Below are positions 37,647 through 47,346 of a stretch of DNA of 64,000 nucleotides, piece after piece. The stretch covers positions 1-64,000 of the forward strand of contig DAIDJG010000609.1 of NCBI GenBank assembly GCA_027451445.1. Reading direction: 5' to 3'. Below the pieces are notes generated by a model. It was given only the letters and a program-made list of their open reading frames with translations. It ran no database searches and had not been told where the DNA came from. Each line of letters starts with the position of its first letter. Within the stretch, counting starts at the first letter, position 1. The position numbers and the translations under genes were made by a program. The DNA comes from Singulisphaera sp. Lineage in GTDB: Bacteria > Planctomycetota > Planctomycetia > Isosphaerales > Isosphaeraceae.

Positions 37647-39551
37647 TCATGGCGCGGGAAGCCCGCTTTCACGAGCGAGCAGCGCGTACTCTGAGAGGAC
37701 GCGATCGCGAATCTCGGTCAGGAGTTTCGTGTTCTTGACGCTTCGCGCGACGAACTCGGGTGCTGTATCCGTAAGCCGTGAAACCTGGCCTCAGCCGTTC
37801 GGTGGTGAACAATAGCACAGAAGCTCTTTCAGCGTCCATATGTGGTCGGTCAACCCCGCCGCCATTGCGGGAGTTCGAGGAGTCCAAACGCGACCATGAG
37901 CAGTCGGCGGACAGAGCTTGATCCGTAAGGCACTGTGGGGACGCACGAGATTGTAAACCGCATCCTCGAAATCAAGGTGGTGCTGGAGCGAGTCCTTCCG
38001 CTTGGAATGTGACAACGTCTTGCGCACCAACCGACCGTTGTTTTGACGCGACGTCAAGTTATCACGCTCCACATAAGAGGTGTTGATCTGGGAACCGCAG
38101 CGATCGGTCTGCATAATCCGGATGAGATCCTCCTCGGTGCCGAACAGGATCTGCCGCTTGACTTCGACCACGCGCCCCTCTTCGCGATCCTTGCGGACCT
38201 GAGCGTAACGCAGGTTCGGGTCCACCAACCGTCGCGGTTCTTTGCGCGGTCGCCCGCGGCCACGTCGGACGGGGGGTGGCTCCGGGGTGCTGTAAGTGGC
38301 GATCAGCGCGGCGACATAGGCTGGCAGTTCGTCGCTGGTGAAGAACGGTGCGCGACCATTGGTCCGAGCCTTGAATTTGGCCAGAAACGCTCGTGCTTCC
38401 AGCTCGCTACGATCGTGGCTGAGGTGGTTGACCACGCGCAACCGGCTGGGGAGGGCCAGGGCGCGCCAGACCCACATGTCGCCGACGTCCGGGGGATCTT
38501 TCGATTGGCGGTGGACTTGCTTTTTTTGATAAACGTCCACAGTTCGTCAATTTGCACTTGGGTGAGCGAGAGATCGCGGACAAGCCCGGCGCTGACTACG
38601 GCACTATGCTGTCCTGCCAATGCGAGCCAATGCAACACGCGGTTCGGAGTGTGGCCTGTAAGACGGGCTACCGCCCTCACGCTGTTGCGCTCGCTCAGAA
38701 GCGCCAGCGCTTCAAGTACGGTCGCGCGCGAGCTTCGCAGAGTCTCGAATAACGTATGCTTGTCTATGCTAAACGTATGCCGGCACGTCGCGCAGTAGTA
38801 ACGCTGCTCCCTGTAGCTGAAGACCTTGATGTTGCCAGCTCCCGCGATCCCGTAATCGGGGCAAGCCTTGTGGTCGCACCATTGCCGCTCAGGTTCCATG
38901 ACGCATCACCTCCAGCTAACGATGATACGTCAGATGGTCGTTCACAGCCAACCGCAACTAGGTACAAACGATCAGTATTCACGGCTTACGGATACAGCAC
39001 CCGAACTCGCGCATCGCGTTCAGGTCGGGTTTGTAGACGAGATCGTTTGGCGGTTCGCCCTCGACCCACAGGTATGAGGGCAAGTCGTCCGGCCGCATGT
39101 ATCGAATCGCGTCCGTTTCTCGGGCAAGTTCGAGGACGGCACAGCTCTCGTCCTGGTGGGCGACTCGCGTGATCTGGGGCATTCGCGCAACCATCTGTCG
39201 AAGATGGCGCAGACCGAGGTCGACGAGTTGGCCGACACCGAAGAGGATGACCCCCTGGTCGCGTCGACCCGTGTCCTCTCCCTTGAGGCCGAGCCAGCAA
39301 TCGAACTCGCCGCGTGCCATACCTCCGTCCTCGGCGCAGATATGAAACCAGCCGTTCGGCGGGTCCACGAGCGCGGAGAAGTTGCCGACCTGGGGCATGA
39401 AGTCTAGCTCGGTGATGGCTGGCAGGAGAGCATACCCTGCCAGGGTGTAGAGGTCGCAATGGCCGCAACCGTTGTCGCCGGTAATGGCGCACACGGCGCG
39501 GTGGACCGCCTCTGCGGCGGTGTCTCGCAGGTGTAATGGCGGTAATGGCAT
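37647..39551 (-). pseudogene. Gene interrupted by an IS1-type element (join complement 39002..39551 + 37647..37750)
   Basis: Removing 37759-39001 and one TSD copy gives a 654-nt in-frame ORF: MPLPPLHLRDTAAEAVHRAVCAITGDNGCGHC...DLNAMREFVARSVKNTKLLTEIRDRVLSEYALLARESGLPAP*. Confidence 0.88.
37759..39001 (-). mobile_element. IS1-type insertion sequence (two-ORF transposase with slippery A7G)
   Basis: 24-bp perfect TIRs GGTGCTGTATCCGTAAGCCGTGAA (37759-37782 / 38978-39001); 8-bp TSD cgaactcg (37751-37758, 39002-39009); ORFs 38303-38899 and 37791-38540 overlapping in the -1 frame. Confidence 0.93.
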
Positions 39552-39814
39552 GGTGTTCCCGGCCCTCCGAAAGGTGTGTTCCAGCTTCGATCGAGCGGCA
39601 TCACCTTGGTTGTGACGGTTTTTGGTTCGCTCTTCACAGCGTCGACGGGCTCACCGGCTGCAGGACGCAGCCCGGCTCCTTCGACGGCGGTCGGTGCGGG
39701 ATTGATCAGTAAGATGCGACGTCAGGGCGTGTCGTCGTTCGCATCCAGGACGTGGTCGAGCTGTTCGGACGACGAGAGCAGCAGGAAGACGAGCCAATCA
39801 TCGGGGCTGCCGGG

Positions 39815-41351
39815 CCAGTGAGTTCAGGGTCTTACAGATGCCGTAGGGGACCCGCGTTTTTGTTCGCGATCCTGCTGGAGCACTCGATAGGTCGAGGTAT
39901 GATTGCCAAGCACGCGGATCTTGACTTTCTGATGACCGCCGCGGCCCGAACTGGGAGCTTTCCACCAGCGGTCGCTCCATGTGTCTCGCAGCCGCTCCTG
40001 CAAGAACGTACGCAATTCGCCGGCCGTCGGCTCCTCATCCAACAACCCAATCAGTGTCTCCACATCCACCAACTCGTTGACCGACACCATTTGTCGCTGC
40101 ACGTCATCGAACAGCTTCTCGATCGAGATCTTCTGCGCCTCGCATTTTTGATGCGACGCCAGATGACTGCGTATGACTTGCAGCGCATTGTACAACAGCA
40201 GGCAGATCGACAACTGAAACAACACCGCCTTCGGCTTAGTGCCAATCAGGTGCTTCAACGAGAACACCTCGGTGATCTGCTGGAAGACGGTTTCGATTCC
40301 CCAACGGCTGCGATACGTCAAGAGCATCGCCTCGGCCGAAAACTTCTCCGGATCCAACAGGTCCGTAATGATGCTGATCTCTTTGCCGTCAGCAAGGAAC
40401 TTCGTGATCCGGCGCACGTACACTCGGTCTTCCGTTGGGACTTTGCCAAGCCAACCCCACTCTTGCACGATCCGGTGCCCTTCGGCATCGCAGCTCTCCT
40501 GGGCTGGACGCTCCGGATCGGGAACGAACGTCGTATTGCTGCAGTAGCGGATGATGAAATGACCGAAGGCTTTCAACACCTTTCGTGGGAAACTCAGGTT
40601 GCAATACAGCCGGTCCAGTACAAGTACCCATTCCTTCAAGCCGGCTGCGGTTGCAAACTTCGGCAACAGGCGTTCCGTGAGGGCGGCCTCACCAGCTTCA
40701 CCATCAAGATGACCGACCATCGCTACGGTCGTGCCCGTGCTCAGGTTCAATCCCACCGAAGCCCGCGCACCCAAGATGCCCGCCCGCAAACCACGCAACG
40801 GCTTGAGCAACCGATGGACATGCTTGATTGCCTTGCCATCCCCGCCGAAGACTTCGAACTCCTTCCAGCACGCTGGCAGCGGATCCACGGCTGGGACCGC
40901 AGGCAGAACCGCATCCATCCGTTGTGCGCCTTCTTCGAGGAAGGTCTCGCTAAGGCCCATCGGCAAGTTCCCAAGCTTCTCGTACGCCGAGCTGAGCGCG
41001 ACGGGCAAAATGTTATCTTCCCGTCCTCGTTCGAAGGCCTGGGCGCCACTCCCGTCGTGTTCCAGCAAGGCATCAGTGATCAGATGGGCCAAAGTGGAGA
41101 ACTTCAAGTCGCGCTCGTAGCAGCGCCCACGTTCTCGCGCCCAGAGGTCCTCCAACCAGTCGTCGGCCATCGAAAAACGCAGCAACCGCCACACCGAGTC
41201 GGCCAGCGGCAGTTTGCCCAGCACCGTTGCGGAAAAACCATTGTCGTCCATGACAAAAACGCTCCTGGTGAAACTCAAGCCGATGTCCGAAGGGGACTTA
41301 TGATATCAACCTCAAATCCTCTGCGAAACACCAAGACCCTGAACTCACTGG
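39815..41351 (-). mobile_element. IS4-type insertion sequence
   Basis: 19-bp perfect TIRs CCAGTGAGTTCAGGGTCTT (39815-39833 / 41333-41351); 8-bp TSD ctgccggg (39807-39814, 41352-41359). Confidence 0.95.
39824..41278 (-). CDS. IS4-family transposase
   Basis: 484 aa; LTYRSRWGIETVFQQITEVFSLKHLIGTKPKAVLFQLSICLLLYNALQV (YREK-type region) and EWVLVLDRLYCN; stop codon lies inside the TIR. Confidence 0.9.
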   Translation of the reverse strand: MSFTRSVFVMDDNGFSATVLGKLPLADSVWRLLRFSMADDWLEDLWARERGRCYERDLKFSTLAHLITDALLEHDGSGAQAFERGREDNILPVALSSAYEKLGNLPMGLSETFLEEGAQRMDAVLPAVPAVDPLPACWKEFEVFGGDGKAIKHVHRLLKPLRGLRAGILGARASVGLNLSTGTTVAMVGHLDGEAGEAALTERLLPKFATAAGLKEWVLVLDRLYCNLSFPRKVLKAFGHFIIRYCSNTTFVPDPERPAQESCDAEGHRIVQEWGWLGKVPTEDRVYVRRITKFLADGKEISIITDLLDPEKFSAEAMLLTYRSRWGIETVFQQITEVFSLKHLIGTKPKAVLFQLSICLLLYNALQVIRSHLASHQKCEAQKISIEKLFDDVQRQMVSVNELVDVETLIGLLDEEPTAGELRTFLQERLRDTWSDRWWKAPSSGRGGHQKVKIRVLGNHTSTYRVLQQDREQKRGSPTASVRP

Positions 41352-41783
41352 CTGCCGGGCTCCTCCTGGATCAACCGGCGAACGCGATCGCCGTCATAGC
41401 CCTCGACGGTGAGATGACGTACTTCAGCGCGGTATAGGAGTGCCGACACGACCGTGAGATCGTCGATGCATTGCTTGCGCAGAATCGCGACGACGATCGC
41501 ATGAAAAGCACAGGTCATCGGATCGGCGCGCTCGGGCGAACCATGACCAGGGTAGGCGTCGATCTCGGCGCCCAGGACGGCACGTATCGCGCCGGCGATC
41601 AGCTCTACGAGCGCAAGCGCCTCAGGCGGGATCGGGGGATCGAGCATTGGTCGCTCCGTCAATCGGGCAACGTGGGTCGCGGAAAGACCCCCGGGCGATG
41701 TCGAGTTGAGAGGTCGGCCCCGACCACTGCCGAGGCCGGTATGGAAAACAAGCTGAGACGAGCCACGCTGGACGACGTCTGAT

Positions 41784-42518
41784 TCACGAAGCGTGCGCCG
41801 TCGCCGGTACGTCCGGTCGGAGCCGCGTTGAGCGGATATCCCTCGCATCCGGCTTCCGATGCCGTTCACTGTGGGCGTGCGGCATCGCGGTGCCGCTTGG
41901 CGACTCCTCGCCCTGGAACTGGGCCCAGCTATCGGCCAGCGCCGCGCGCGAGATCGACACCGCCGCAGGGGTCACGCCCAACTCTCGCGCGGCCGAGCCC
42001 GTCTCGTATCCCTCGGCCAGCAGCAGGGCCATCTCGCGCTTGCGTTGAGACAGCGTGGCCAGCCAGGCCGGGAGGTCGATCCGGAACGCGGCCTGAGTTG
42101 CCGGGTCGACGCGACCGTCCGACAGGAGAAACTCGTGCCAGGGTCCCTCGTTGACCACCGAACCGGCTCGCTGATTGATGCGCATAATCTGCACACCGGC
42201 CCTCTTGGAGGCTCGGTAGACGTCGAGACTACGGCCGGTCTTTGAGGTGCCCATCGCACGGCCGTTCTGGACGTAGCGCACGGCGTTGGTGACGATACCC
42301 GCAGGACCAACAACCACAGGGTCCTGGCCACGCCGTGCGAGGCCGACCCAGGCGTGCCAGCACGCGGCCAGGACGTCGGTCTCGAACTCGTCACGATACC
42401 GTTTTGCGACGCGAGGGAGATGGAAAGTGATCGCTCGGCGCATGATGGGAAGATGATCCGTGAACCGCTGTTGAAGCTGCGCCAGCGTGCAATCAATTGG
42501 AAGAAGCGGGGTAATCAT
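41784..42518 (-). CDS. Sigma-70/ECF-like factor or HTH regulator
   Basis: LPIMRRAITFHLPRVAKRYRDEFETDVLAACWHAWVGLARRG...LPAWLATLSQRKREMALLLAEGYETGSAARELGVTPAAVSISRAALADSW: sigma2-like and sigma4-like HTH arrangement. Confidence 0.65.
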   Translation of the reverse strand: MITPLLPIDCTLAQLQQRFTDHLPIMRRAITFHLPRVAKRYRDEFETDVLAACWHAWVGLARRGQDPVVVGPAGIVTNAVRYVQNGRAMGTSKTGRSLDVYRASKRAGVQIMRINQRAGSVVNEGPWHEFLLSDGRVDPATQAAFRIDLPAWLATLSQRKREMALLLAEGYETGSAARELGVTPAAVSISRAALADSWAQFQGEESPSGTAMPHAHSERHRKPDARDIRSTRLRPDVPATAHAS

Positions 42519-42877
42519 GAGGCGATCTCCTTGTGAGGGACCGCCCCCGAGGGACGGTCCAGTTTTGGAACCGTCCCCTTCAGGACAGAGGAAGAAAGAG
42601 CCCACGCATTGTCGCAACGCGAAGCAATGAAGCAGGCCGGCGATTTGAAACGTGTCAAACCAACTACGACATAGGTACTGGGTCGCCCGCACGCGTCCTG
42701 GACTCGCTTGTTTCGGTGATGTGTTCCCGCGAGTCGCGTCACCTTCAAAGAACAGCATGCGAAGCCGACCACTCCTCGGACGGTCGATGAAAATACCGGT
42801 CCGACGGATGCCGACATAATCGGATCATTGGAGAAAACGAAGCGAGGTTGATCTGGCCAGCTTGTTCCATCGCTGGG

Positions 42878-43096
42878 TCACGTTGTATTCGGGTTCCTCT
42901 CCGTTTGGACGGGCTCAAGAGAATCGGCCCTGTACTCGCCAGAAGGCGATCGAGCGAGAAGCGGGTTGTCCTCGGCGTCCAGGCTGACTGACCGGTGTTT
43001 GCTTGACCGCGAGAGGTCACGATACCGGAGCCAACGTTGCGCGATCGTTCGGCCGATCAGGATCGCAAACTCACTCATTAACGAGTCAATCTCCAT
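42878..43096 (-). CDS. Small protein next to recombinase
   Basis: MEIDSLMSEFAILIGRTIAQRWLRYRDLSRSSKHR...; ORF directly downstream of the recombinase terminator. Confidence 0.4.
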   Translation of the reverse strand: MEIDSLMSEFAILIGRTIAQRWLRYRDLSRSSKHRSVSLDAEDNPLLARSPSGEYRADSLEPVQTERNPNTT

Positions 43097-43111
43097 GGGT
43101 GCCTCCTCATG

Positions 43112-43140
43112 AAAGAAAAGGCCCAGCGTGAAGCTGGGCC
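43112..43140 (-). terminator. Rho-independent terminator downstream of serine recombinase
   Basis: Minus strand GGCCCAGC-TTCAC-GCTGGGCC followed by TTTTCTTT. Confidence 0.82.
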
Positions 43141-43187
43141 TGGGAGCGTCGGTACCTTTCTAACGTCCTGATCGTGATCGACGTGGT

Positions 43188-45152
43188 TCAGCCGGTCTCG
43201 CGTGGTTCCGGTGGCTGGGAATCGACCCAGCGCTTCCACACGTTGTAGGCATTGCCGGTACCGAGGCCGGTGATGTCACCGATCTCTACCCACGTCATGT
43301 CGCGTGCGCGCATTGCTGCGATTTCCGGTGCCCATACGTCGCGCCGCGTCGGTCGACCGAGATCCAATTGGACCTCAGGTGATCCGACGTGTAGCGACCG
43401 CTGTACCACTTGCACGACGGTCTCCGGCAAGTGGTTGTCGAGCGCTGCTTGCAAGATACCGAGCGCGTCAATCCGAAATCGAAGGCGGATGTAGCCGCGT
43501 TGTTTACCCTGCGAAACGACGGCCTCGGCCGTGACCCGGCCAAGCAGTCGCCGTAACAAGTGCGCGAAGCGATCCGGCTGCTCCCTGAATGTTGGCAGCA
43601 AATTCGCCAGTTCGGCTCGGACCCACGCATCATCCGGTAGCTCGACGGTGTTTTGCAGAAGCGTCGCGGATTGGTCAATCCGGGCACGTACCGCTTCGGC
43701 CTCGACTTCGTATTCCGCGAGGCGTTGACGTATGGCCGGGCTATCTTGTCTACCGTCGGCGAGTTGATCGACGAGGTTCTTGATGCGATTCTCCAGGCGG
43801 ATCAAATGGTTGCGATCTGTCTGAATCGCGTCGGGTAACGTACCGGCTGCTTCTGTCAAAGCCTGGCGCAGGGAGGACAGAGCCTTATCGAGCCATCCCG
43901 GCCACTGCAGCAAGAGGCCCGAAAGGAAGTCGATCAGCGTCCTCTCGGCTTTGTCTATTGGTACTCTCCCAGCCATTGCGCAAAGTCCCTTGCGGTAGTT
44001 GGGACAGCCCAGGTAGCTCCGTGCCCCACTCCCCTGGACCCACAGGCGAGAGCCACAGGTACGGCAATACACGAGTCCCCCGAGCAAGCTTTTCGGGTAG
44101 ACTTCGGTATGGTGGGAGTTGGGACCTCGGCGTTTTTGACCTGGCTGGGCGCCGTACTTCTCAGCCAGCTCGCGCAACCTCTGCTGTGCCTTGGTCCACA
44201 GATCCTGGTCGATGATGCGAAGTTCGGGCCGCTCACGAATGACATGTTGCTCGGCCGGCACCGGAACCTGCTTGGTCTTGCCATCTGAGTTTCGCAAAGT
44301 GCGAGTCGTTCCCCAGGCCCACTCACCGACATACTTTCGGTTTGTGAGGATCCGACGAACCTGCTGGTGATGCCACCCGGGCACCGTTGCCTGATGACCC
44401 TTGTCCACTCCCAACCGCGTCAACTCGCGTGCGATCCAACCGATCGATTTCAAGTCAACGGCGAACCAGGCGAAGATCTGACGCACCCAGCGGGCTTGGG
44501 CCTCGCAGATTCTCACCCCCTTCTTGGGTTTCGGCCCGCGGCGAGATTCTTCGGCCCAGTTGGGGTCGAGGCAGTAGGATTCGAATCCAAACGAAAAGTC
44601 ACCGGCAGAGCCATCGTCAAGCACGCGACCAAGTTGGCCTCGGCGAACGCGTCTACCGAGTTCGCGGATTGTGGTGCTGTTGTGCAACTCCATCACCTTC
44701 ACACGGAGCTCCCAGCCCTCCTGAGTGGTGTCGATCCCTTCGCCAGTCGAGATGAACCGGCCGCCCGAGTACACGAGGTCGGTGATGAAAGAGAATGCGT
44801 TGTCCGCCCGACTGAGCCGCGATTGGTCGTCGACCGCCAGGATTCCGATTTCCTTGCGGTCGATCATCCCGCGAAGTTCATCGAAAACCGCTCGGTCGTT
44901 TTTAGTCCCCGATTCCGCACGGTCGTGCATTACACGAAACCCGCTCGCGTCAATCCCCTTGGTACCGAGTCCCTTGCGGACGTCACGCTCCTGGTCTTCA
45001 CAGCTTTCGTCACGCTGCATGTCCGATGAGAAGCGGGTATAGATCACATTTTCTCTTGTCACTGTTACTCTCCCATACCGGCCAGGACACACTGCCCGAT
45101 CGGGAAGGCATGACTCAGTCTTCCGAAGCTCCGAGGCCGTAGAACCGAACAC
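43188..45152 (-). CDS. Large serine recombinase/integrase
   Basis: VIYTRFSSDMQRDESCEDQERDVRKGL...GILAVDDQSRLSRA (resolvase catalytic domain), recombinase domain, zinc ribbon (YCRTCGSRLWVQ...CPNYRKGLC), coiled coil. Start probably at GTG/ATG near 45060. Confidence 0.93.
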   Translation of the reverse strand: MFGSTASELRKTESCLPDRAVCPGRYGRVTVTRENVIYTRFSSDMQRDESCEDQERDVRKGLGTKGIDASGFRVMHDRAESGTKNDRAVFDELRGMIDRKEIGILAVDDQSRLSRADNAFSFITDLVYSGGRFISTGEGIDTTQEGWELRVKVMELHNSTTIRELGRRVRRGQLGRVLDDGSAGDFSFGFESYCLDPNWAEESRRGPKPKKGVRICEAQARWVRQIFAWFAVDLKSIGWIARELTRLGVDKGHQATVPGWHHQQVRRILTNRKYVGEWAWGTTRTLRNSDGKTKQVPVPAEQHVIRERPELRIIDQDLWTKAQQRLRELAEKYGAQPGQKRRGPNSHHTEVYPKSLLGGLVYCRTCGSRLWVQGSGARSYLGCPNYRKGLCAMAGRVPIDKAERTLIDFLSGLLLQWPGWLDKALSSLRQALTEAAGTLPDAIQTDRNHLIRLENRIKNLVDQLADGRQDSPAIRQRLAEYEVEAEAVRARIDQSATLLQNTVELPDDAWVRAELANLLPTFREQPDRFAHLLRRLLGRVTAEAVVSQGKQRGYIRLRFRIDALGILQAALDNHLPETVVQVVQRSLHVGSPEVQLDLGRPTRRDVWAPEIAAMRARDMTWVEIGDITGLGTGNAYNVWKRWVDSQPPEPRETG

Positions 45153-45360
45153 CAGTGAAGGTAATAGGTTCCGGCAAACTCAGCCAGAGCAAGGGGGTGA
45201 CTAACGGCTCGTTAGGAAATATCAATCGCCGGTCGCCCCGATTTAAGTTGAAGGTGGTCAATCACTTACAGAACGATAGAACGCACGGCTCCGAAGTTTG
45301 ACTACACTCTGCACACTCGTACCCGCCGTCCTAAATGCCTTCGCCTATCGCAGTTGTGAA

Positions 45361-45397
45361 ATTGAGAGCGTACGGGCATTGCCGTGCGCTCTCTCAA
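45361..45397. repeat. Imperfect inverted repeat
   Basis: attgagagcgtacgg-gcattg-ccgtgcgctctctcaat. Confidence 0.7.
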
Positions 45398-45443
45398 TAG
45401 CTAGACGCCGAAGTTAAACCACCGCTGTGCTATTTTTCACTGG

Positions 45444-45525
45444 TGGCCCCCACTCGCTTGCCCAAACATCGTCGGATCACCCGACTCTTAATCAGCGGGT
45501 TGTAGCTTCGACTCATGCGGGGTCA
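45444..45525 (+). other. Degenerate tRNA-like sequence (Lys-CTT-like anticodon)
   Basis: TGGCCCC...GGGGTCA acceptor pairing; CCCGA-CTCTTAA-TCAGC anticodon-arm-like; GTAGC-TTCGACT-CATGC T-arm-like at canonical spacing; D-arm region about 10 nt too long and several stems mismatched. Confidence 0.5.
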
Positions 45526-45664
45526 TTTTAACTCCAGGATCACAAAGGACTTGTGGCGACAGATTCTCCCAGAGAATTGAAAAGAATGTCGGACTTCGGC
45601 AGAGATGACCGTCTTCAGTTAGTATGTCCGCGTTTTCGCCCCTCAAGGAGGAACCGCAGTCTTT

Positions 45665-46120
45665 TCAGCGGGTCCGTCGCTTTGCGGCCGGGTGGCCGCG
45701 CTCTTGGCTCTGGCTTGAATCGAGGCGAAGGGCGAGGTCCTGAAGCCCTTCTTTCGGCACGTCCACGGTCAGCGGCGTTGTCTTGGGACTCGCGTATTTC
45801 GCTAGACTCGGCGAACTGCCGGCGCCGAGGGAGAGCGTCACTCGGTACCGCCCGACCATCGCGCCATCCCCGTGTGGATATGTGCGGAGTGTAAATCTTC
45901 CATCCTCGTAAAGCAGGCTGCTTGCGTCGAGTGCGCTGCCGTTCACGGAGGGACTGGCGCTGTCGGAGACGAACCAGATGCTGCCCGGGAAGACGGGCTT
46001 ACCGACGGAGTCCAGAACCTTGCCGCGGACGATGACCAGTTCAGGGCCGCGCTCAGCACACCCGCAAACGGCCAGCGTTAGAAGGCAATACATAAAAATG
46101 ACTAAAAATTTTGTATGCAT
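45665..46120 (-). CDS. Small planctomycete-type lipoprotein
   Basis: MHTKFLVIFMYCLLTLAVCGCAERGPELVIVRGKVLDSVGKPVFPGSIWFVSDSASPSVNG...GRYRVTLSLG. Confidence 0.75.
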   Translation of the reverse strand: MHTKFLVIFMYCLLTLAVCGCAERGPELVIVRGKVLDSVGKPVFPGSIWFVSDSASPSVNGSALDASSLLYEDGRFTLRTYPHGDGAMVGRYRVTLSLGAGSSPSLAKYASPKTTPLTVDVPKEGLQDLALRLDSSQSQERGHPAAKRRTR

Positions 46121-46272
46121 GGAGGCGTAACTCGTCCTTGCCAGGAAATCGGTTCCGAGATCCGCGTGAATGGCGATCCTCGACGTCCTCAACCGCGGGC
46201 GGCCTCGACGATCGAGACTCGCCCCGCGTTATAGCGCAGTCGACCGTTGGAATGTGGCGAGAACGGACGCGC

Positions 46273-47346
46273 TCAGTAGTCTGAAGCAGACAGGATACCC
46301 CCGTCCTTCGGCTGGATCAGCTTGCGCATGACCTGAAAATCGACGCTGTACTTGAGCGTCCGGACGGACCCGTCGGAGATGAGGAACTGAACTCCGGCTG
46401 GATCGGGCGAGCCCCAATTACCGCCGCCGCAGGAGCCACCGTCGTTGTACGGATCATAGGGTCCCGCGACGAGCTCTCTGAGACCTCGCTGGTCCATGTA
46501 CAGCTTCCCGCCGCACCGCGCGGCGCCCCCCGCGCCGCCGAGGACGATTGGCTCGTCCCAGTACCAGCTTCCCGCGGCGACCGCGTCCGGGTCGAGCGCC
46601 TTCTCGCCAACGAGAATTGAATTCGACAGCCCATCCGTGATGTCGGCGGCGCGCATGACGTTGCCGAAGGTCGAGGTGGGCGGTTCGGTCCAGTTCGGGC
46701 GGACGATCTGGTCATTGGCCGCGTAATCGGTATGGCCCCAGGGGTTGAGCCCTGCGCCGTCGTAGCTCCAGCCGGGGTAGACCGGGTCCGTTCCCGGGTT
46801 GTTCACCGCGATGGCCTGCCGTCGCCCCGGGATGTAGTAAATGGAAACTGCGGTTGCGTAACTCGCTGCGGAAAAGGGCGAGGCCGAGCTGCCGGCGTTC
46901 ACGGAGTTGTAAAGGCTGCCCTGTTCAACATAGGGTAAAAGCGCGAATGCATAAGAACCCGTCTGCTTCGTCCCGGCCTTGGCGGGGTCGCCGAAACCCC
47001 AGGGCCACGACCACGTCGGCGCGTTGGTCACGCACGTTGGCGTGTTGAGATTGGGTTTGTAATTCGTGGTGTAATCACTCATGGAAAGCCAGGGGCCGCC
47101 GCCGTTGTTGGGGAAGAAGTCCCAGGAGTCGTGATGGTTGTGCATCGCCACACCGATCTGCTTGAGATTGTTGGTCGATTGCGATCGGCGTGCCGCGCCG
47201 CGGGCCGCCTGAACGGCAGGCAAGAGCATGCCGACAAGAGCGCCGATGATCGCGATGACGACCAGTAGCTCGATCAGGGTGAACGCGCGGCGGCTCTGTG
47301 GAATTCGGCAACGATTCCCTGAATCCGTTCTGCTCAGGTTATGCAT
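46273..47346 (-). CDS. DUF1559 / type II secretion prepilin-like protein
   Basis: [55 protein letters not shown]. Confidence 0.95.
   Translation of the reverse strand: MHNLSRTDSGNRCRIPQSRRAFTLIELLVVIAIIGALVGMLLPAVQAARGAARRSQSTNNLKQIGVAMHNHHDSWDFFPNNGGGPWLSMSDYTTNYKPNLNTPTCVTNAPTWSWPWGFGDPAKAGTKQTGSYAFALLPYVEQGSLYNSVNAGSSASPFSAASYATAVSIYYIPGRRQAIAVNNPGTDPVYPGWSYDGAGLNPWGHTDYAANDQIVRPNWTEPPTSTFGNVMRAADITDGLSNSILVGEKALDPDAVAAGSWYWDEPIVLGGAGGAARCGGKLYMDQRGLRELVAGPYDPYNDGGSCGGGNWGSPDPAGVQFLISDGSVRTLKYSVDFQVMRKLIQPKDGGILSASDY

Larger units (their letters stand above)
39722..41647 (-). pseudogene. Gene interrupted by an IS4-type element (join complement 41352..41647 + 39722..39806)
   Basis: Removing the IS and one TSD copy gives a 381-nt in-frame ORF: MLDPPIPPEALALVELIAGAIRAVLG...RRLIQEEPGSPDDWLVFLLLSSSEQLDHVLDANDDTP*. 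Confidence 0.85.

Noticed and set aside
39752-41437. 561-aa plus-strand ORF
   Set aside because: Shadow of the IS4-family transposase on the other strand; GC-rich antisense open frame with no recognisable domain.
45444-45525. Functional tRNA-Lys gene
   Set aside because: Mismatched anticodon and T stems and an oversized D-arm region make a working tRNA unlikely; kept as tRNA-like only.
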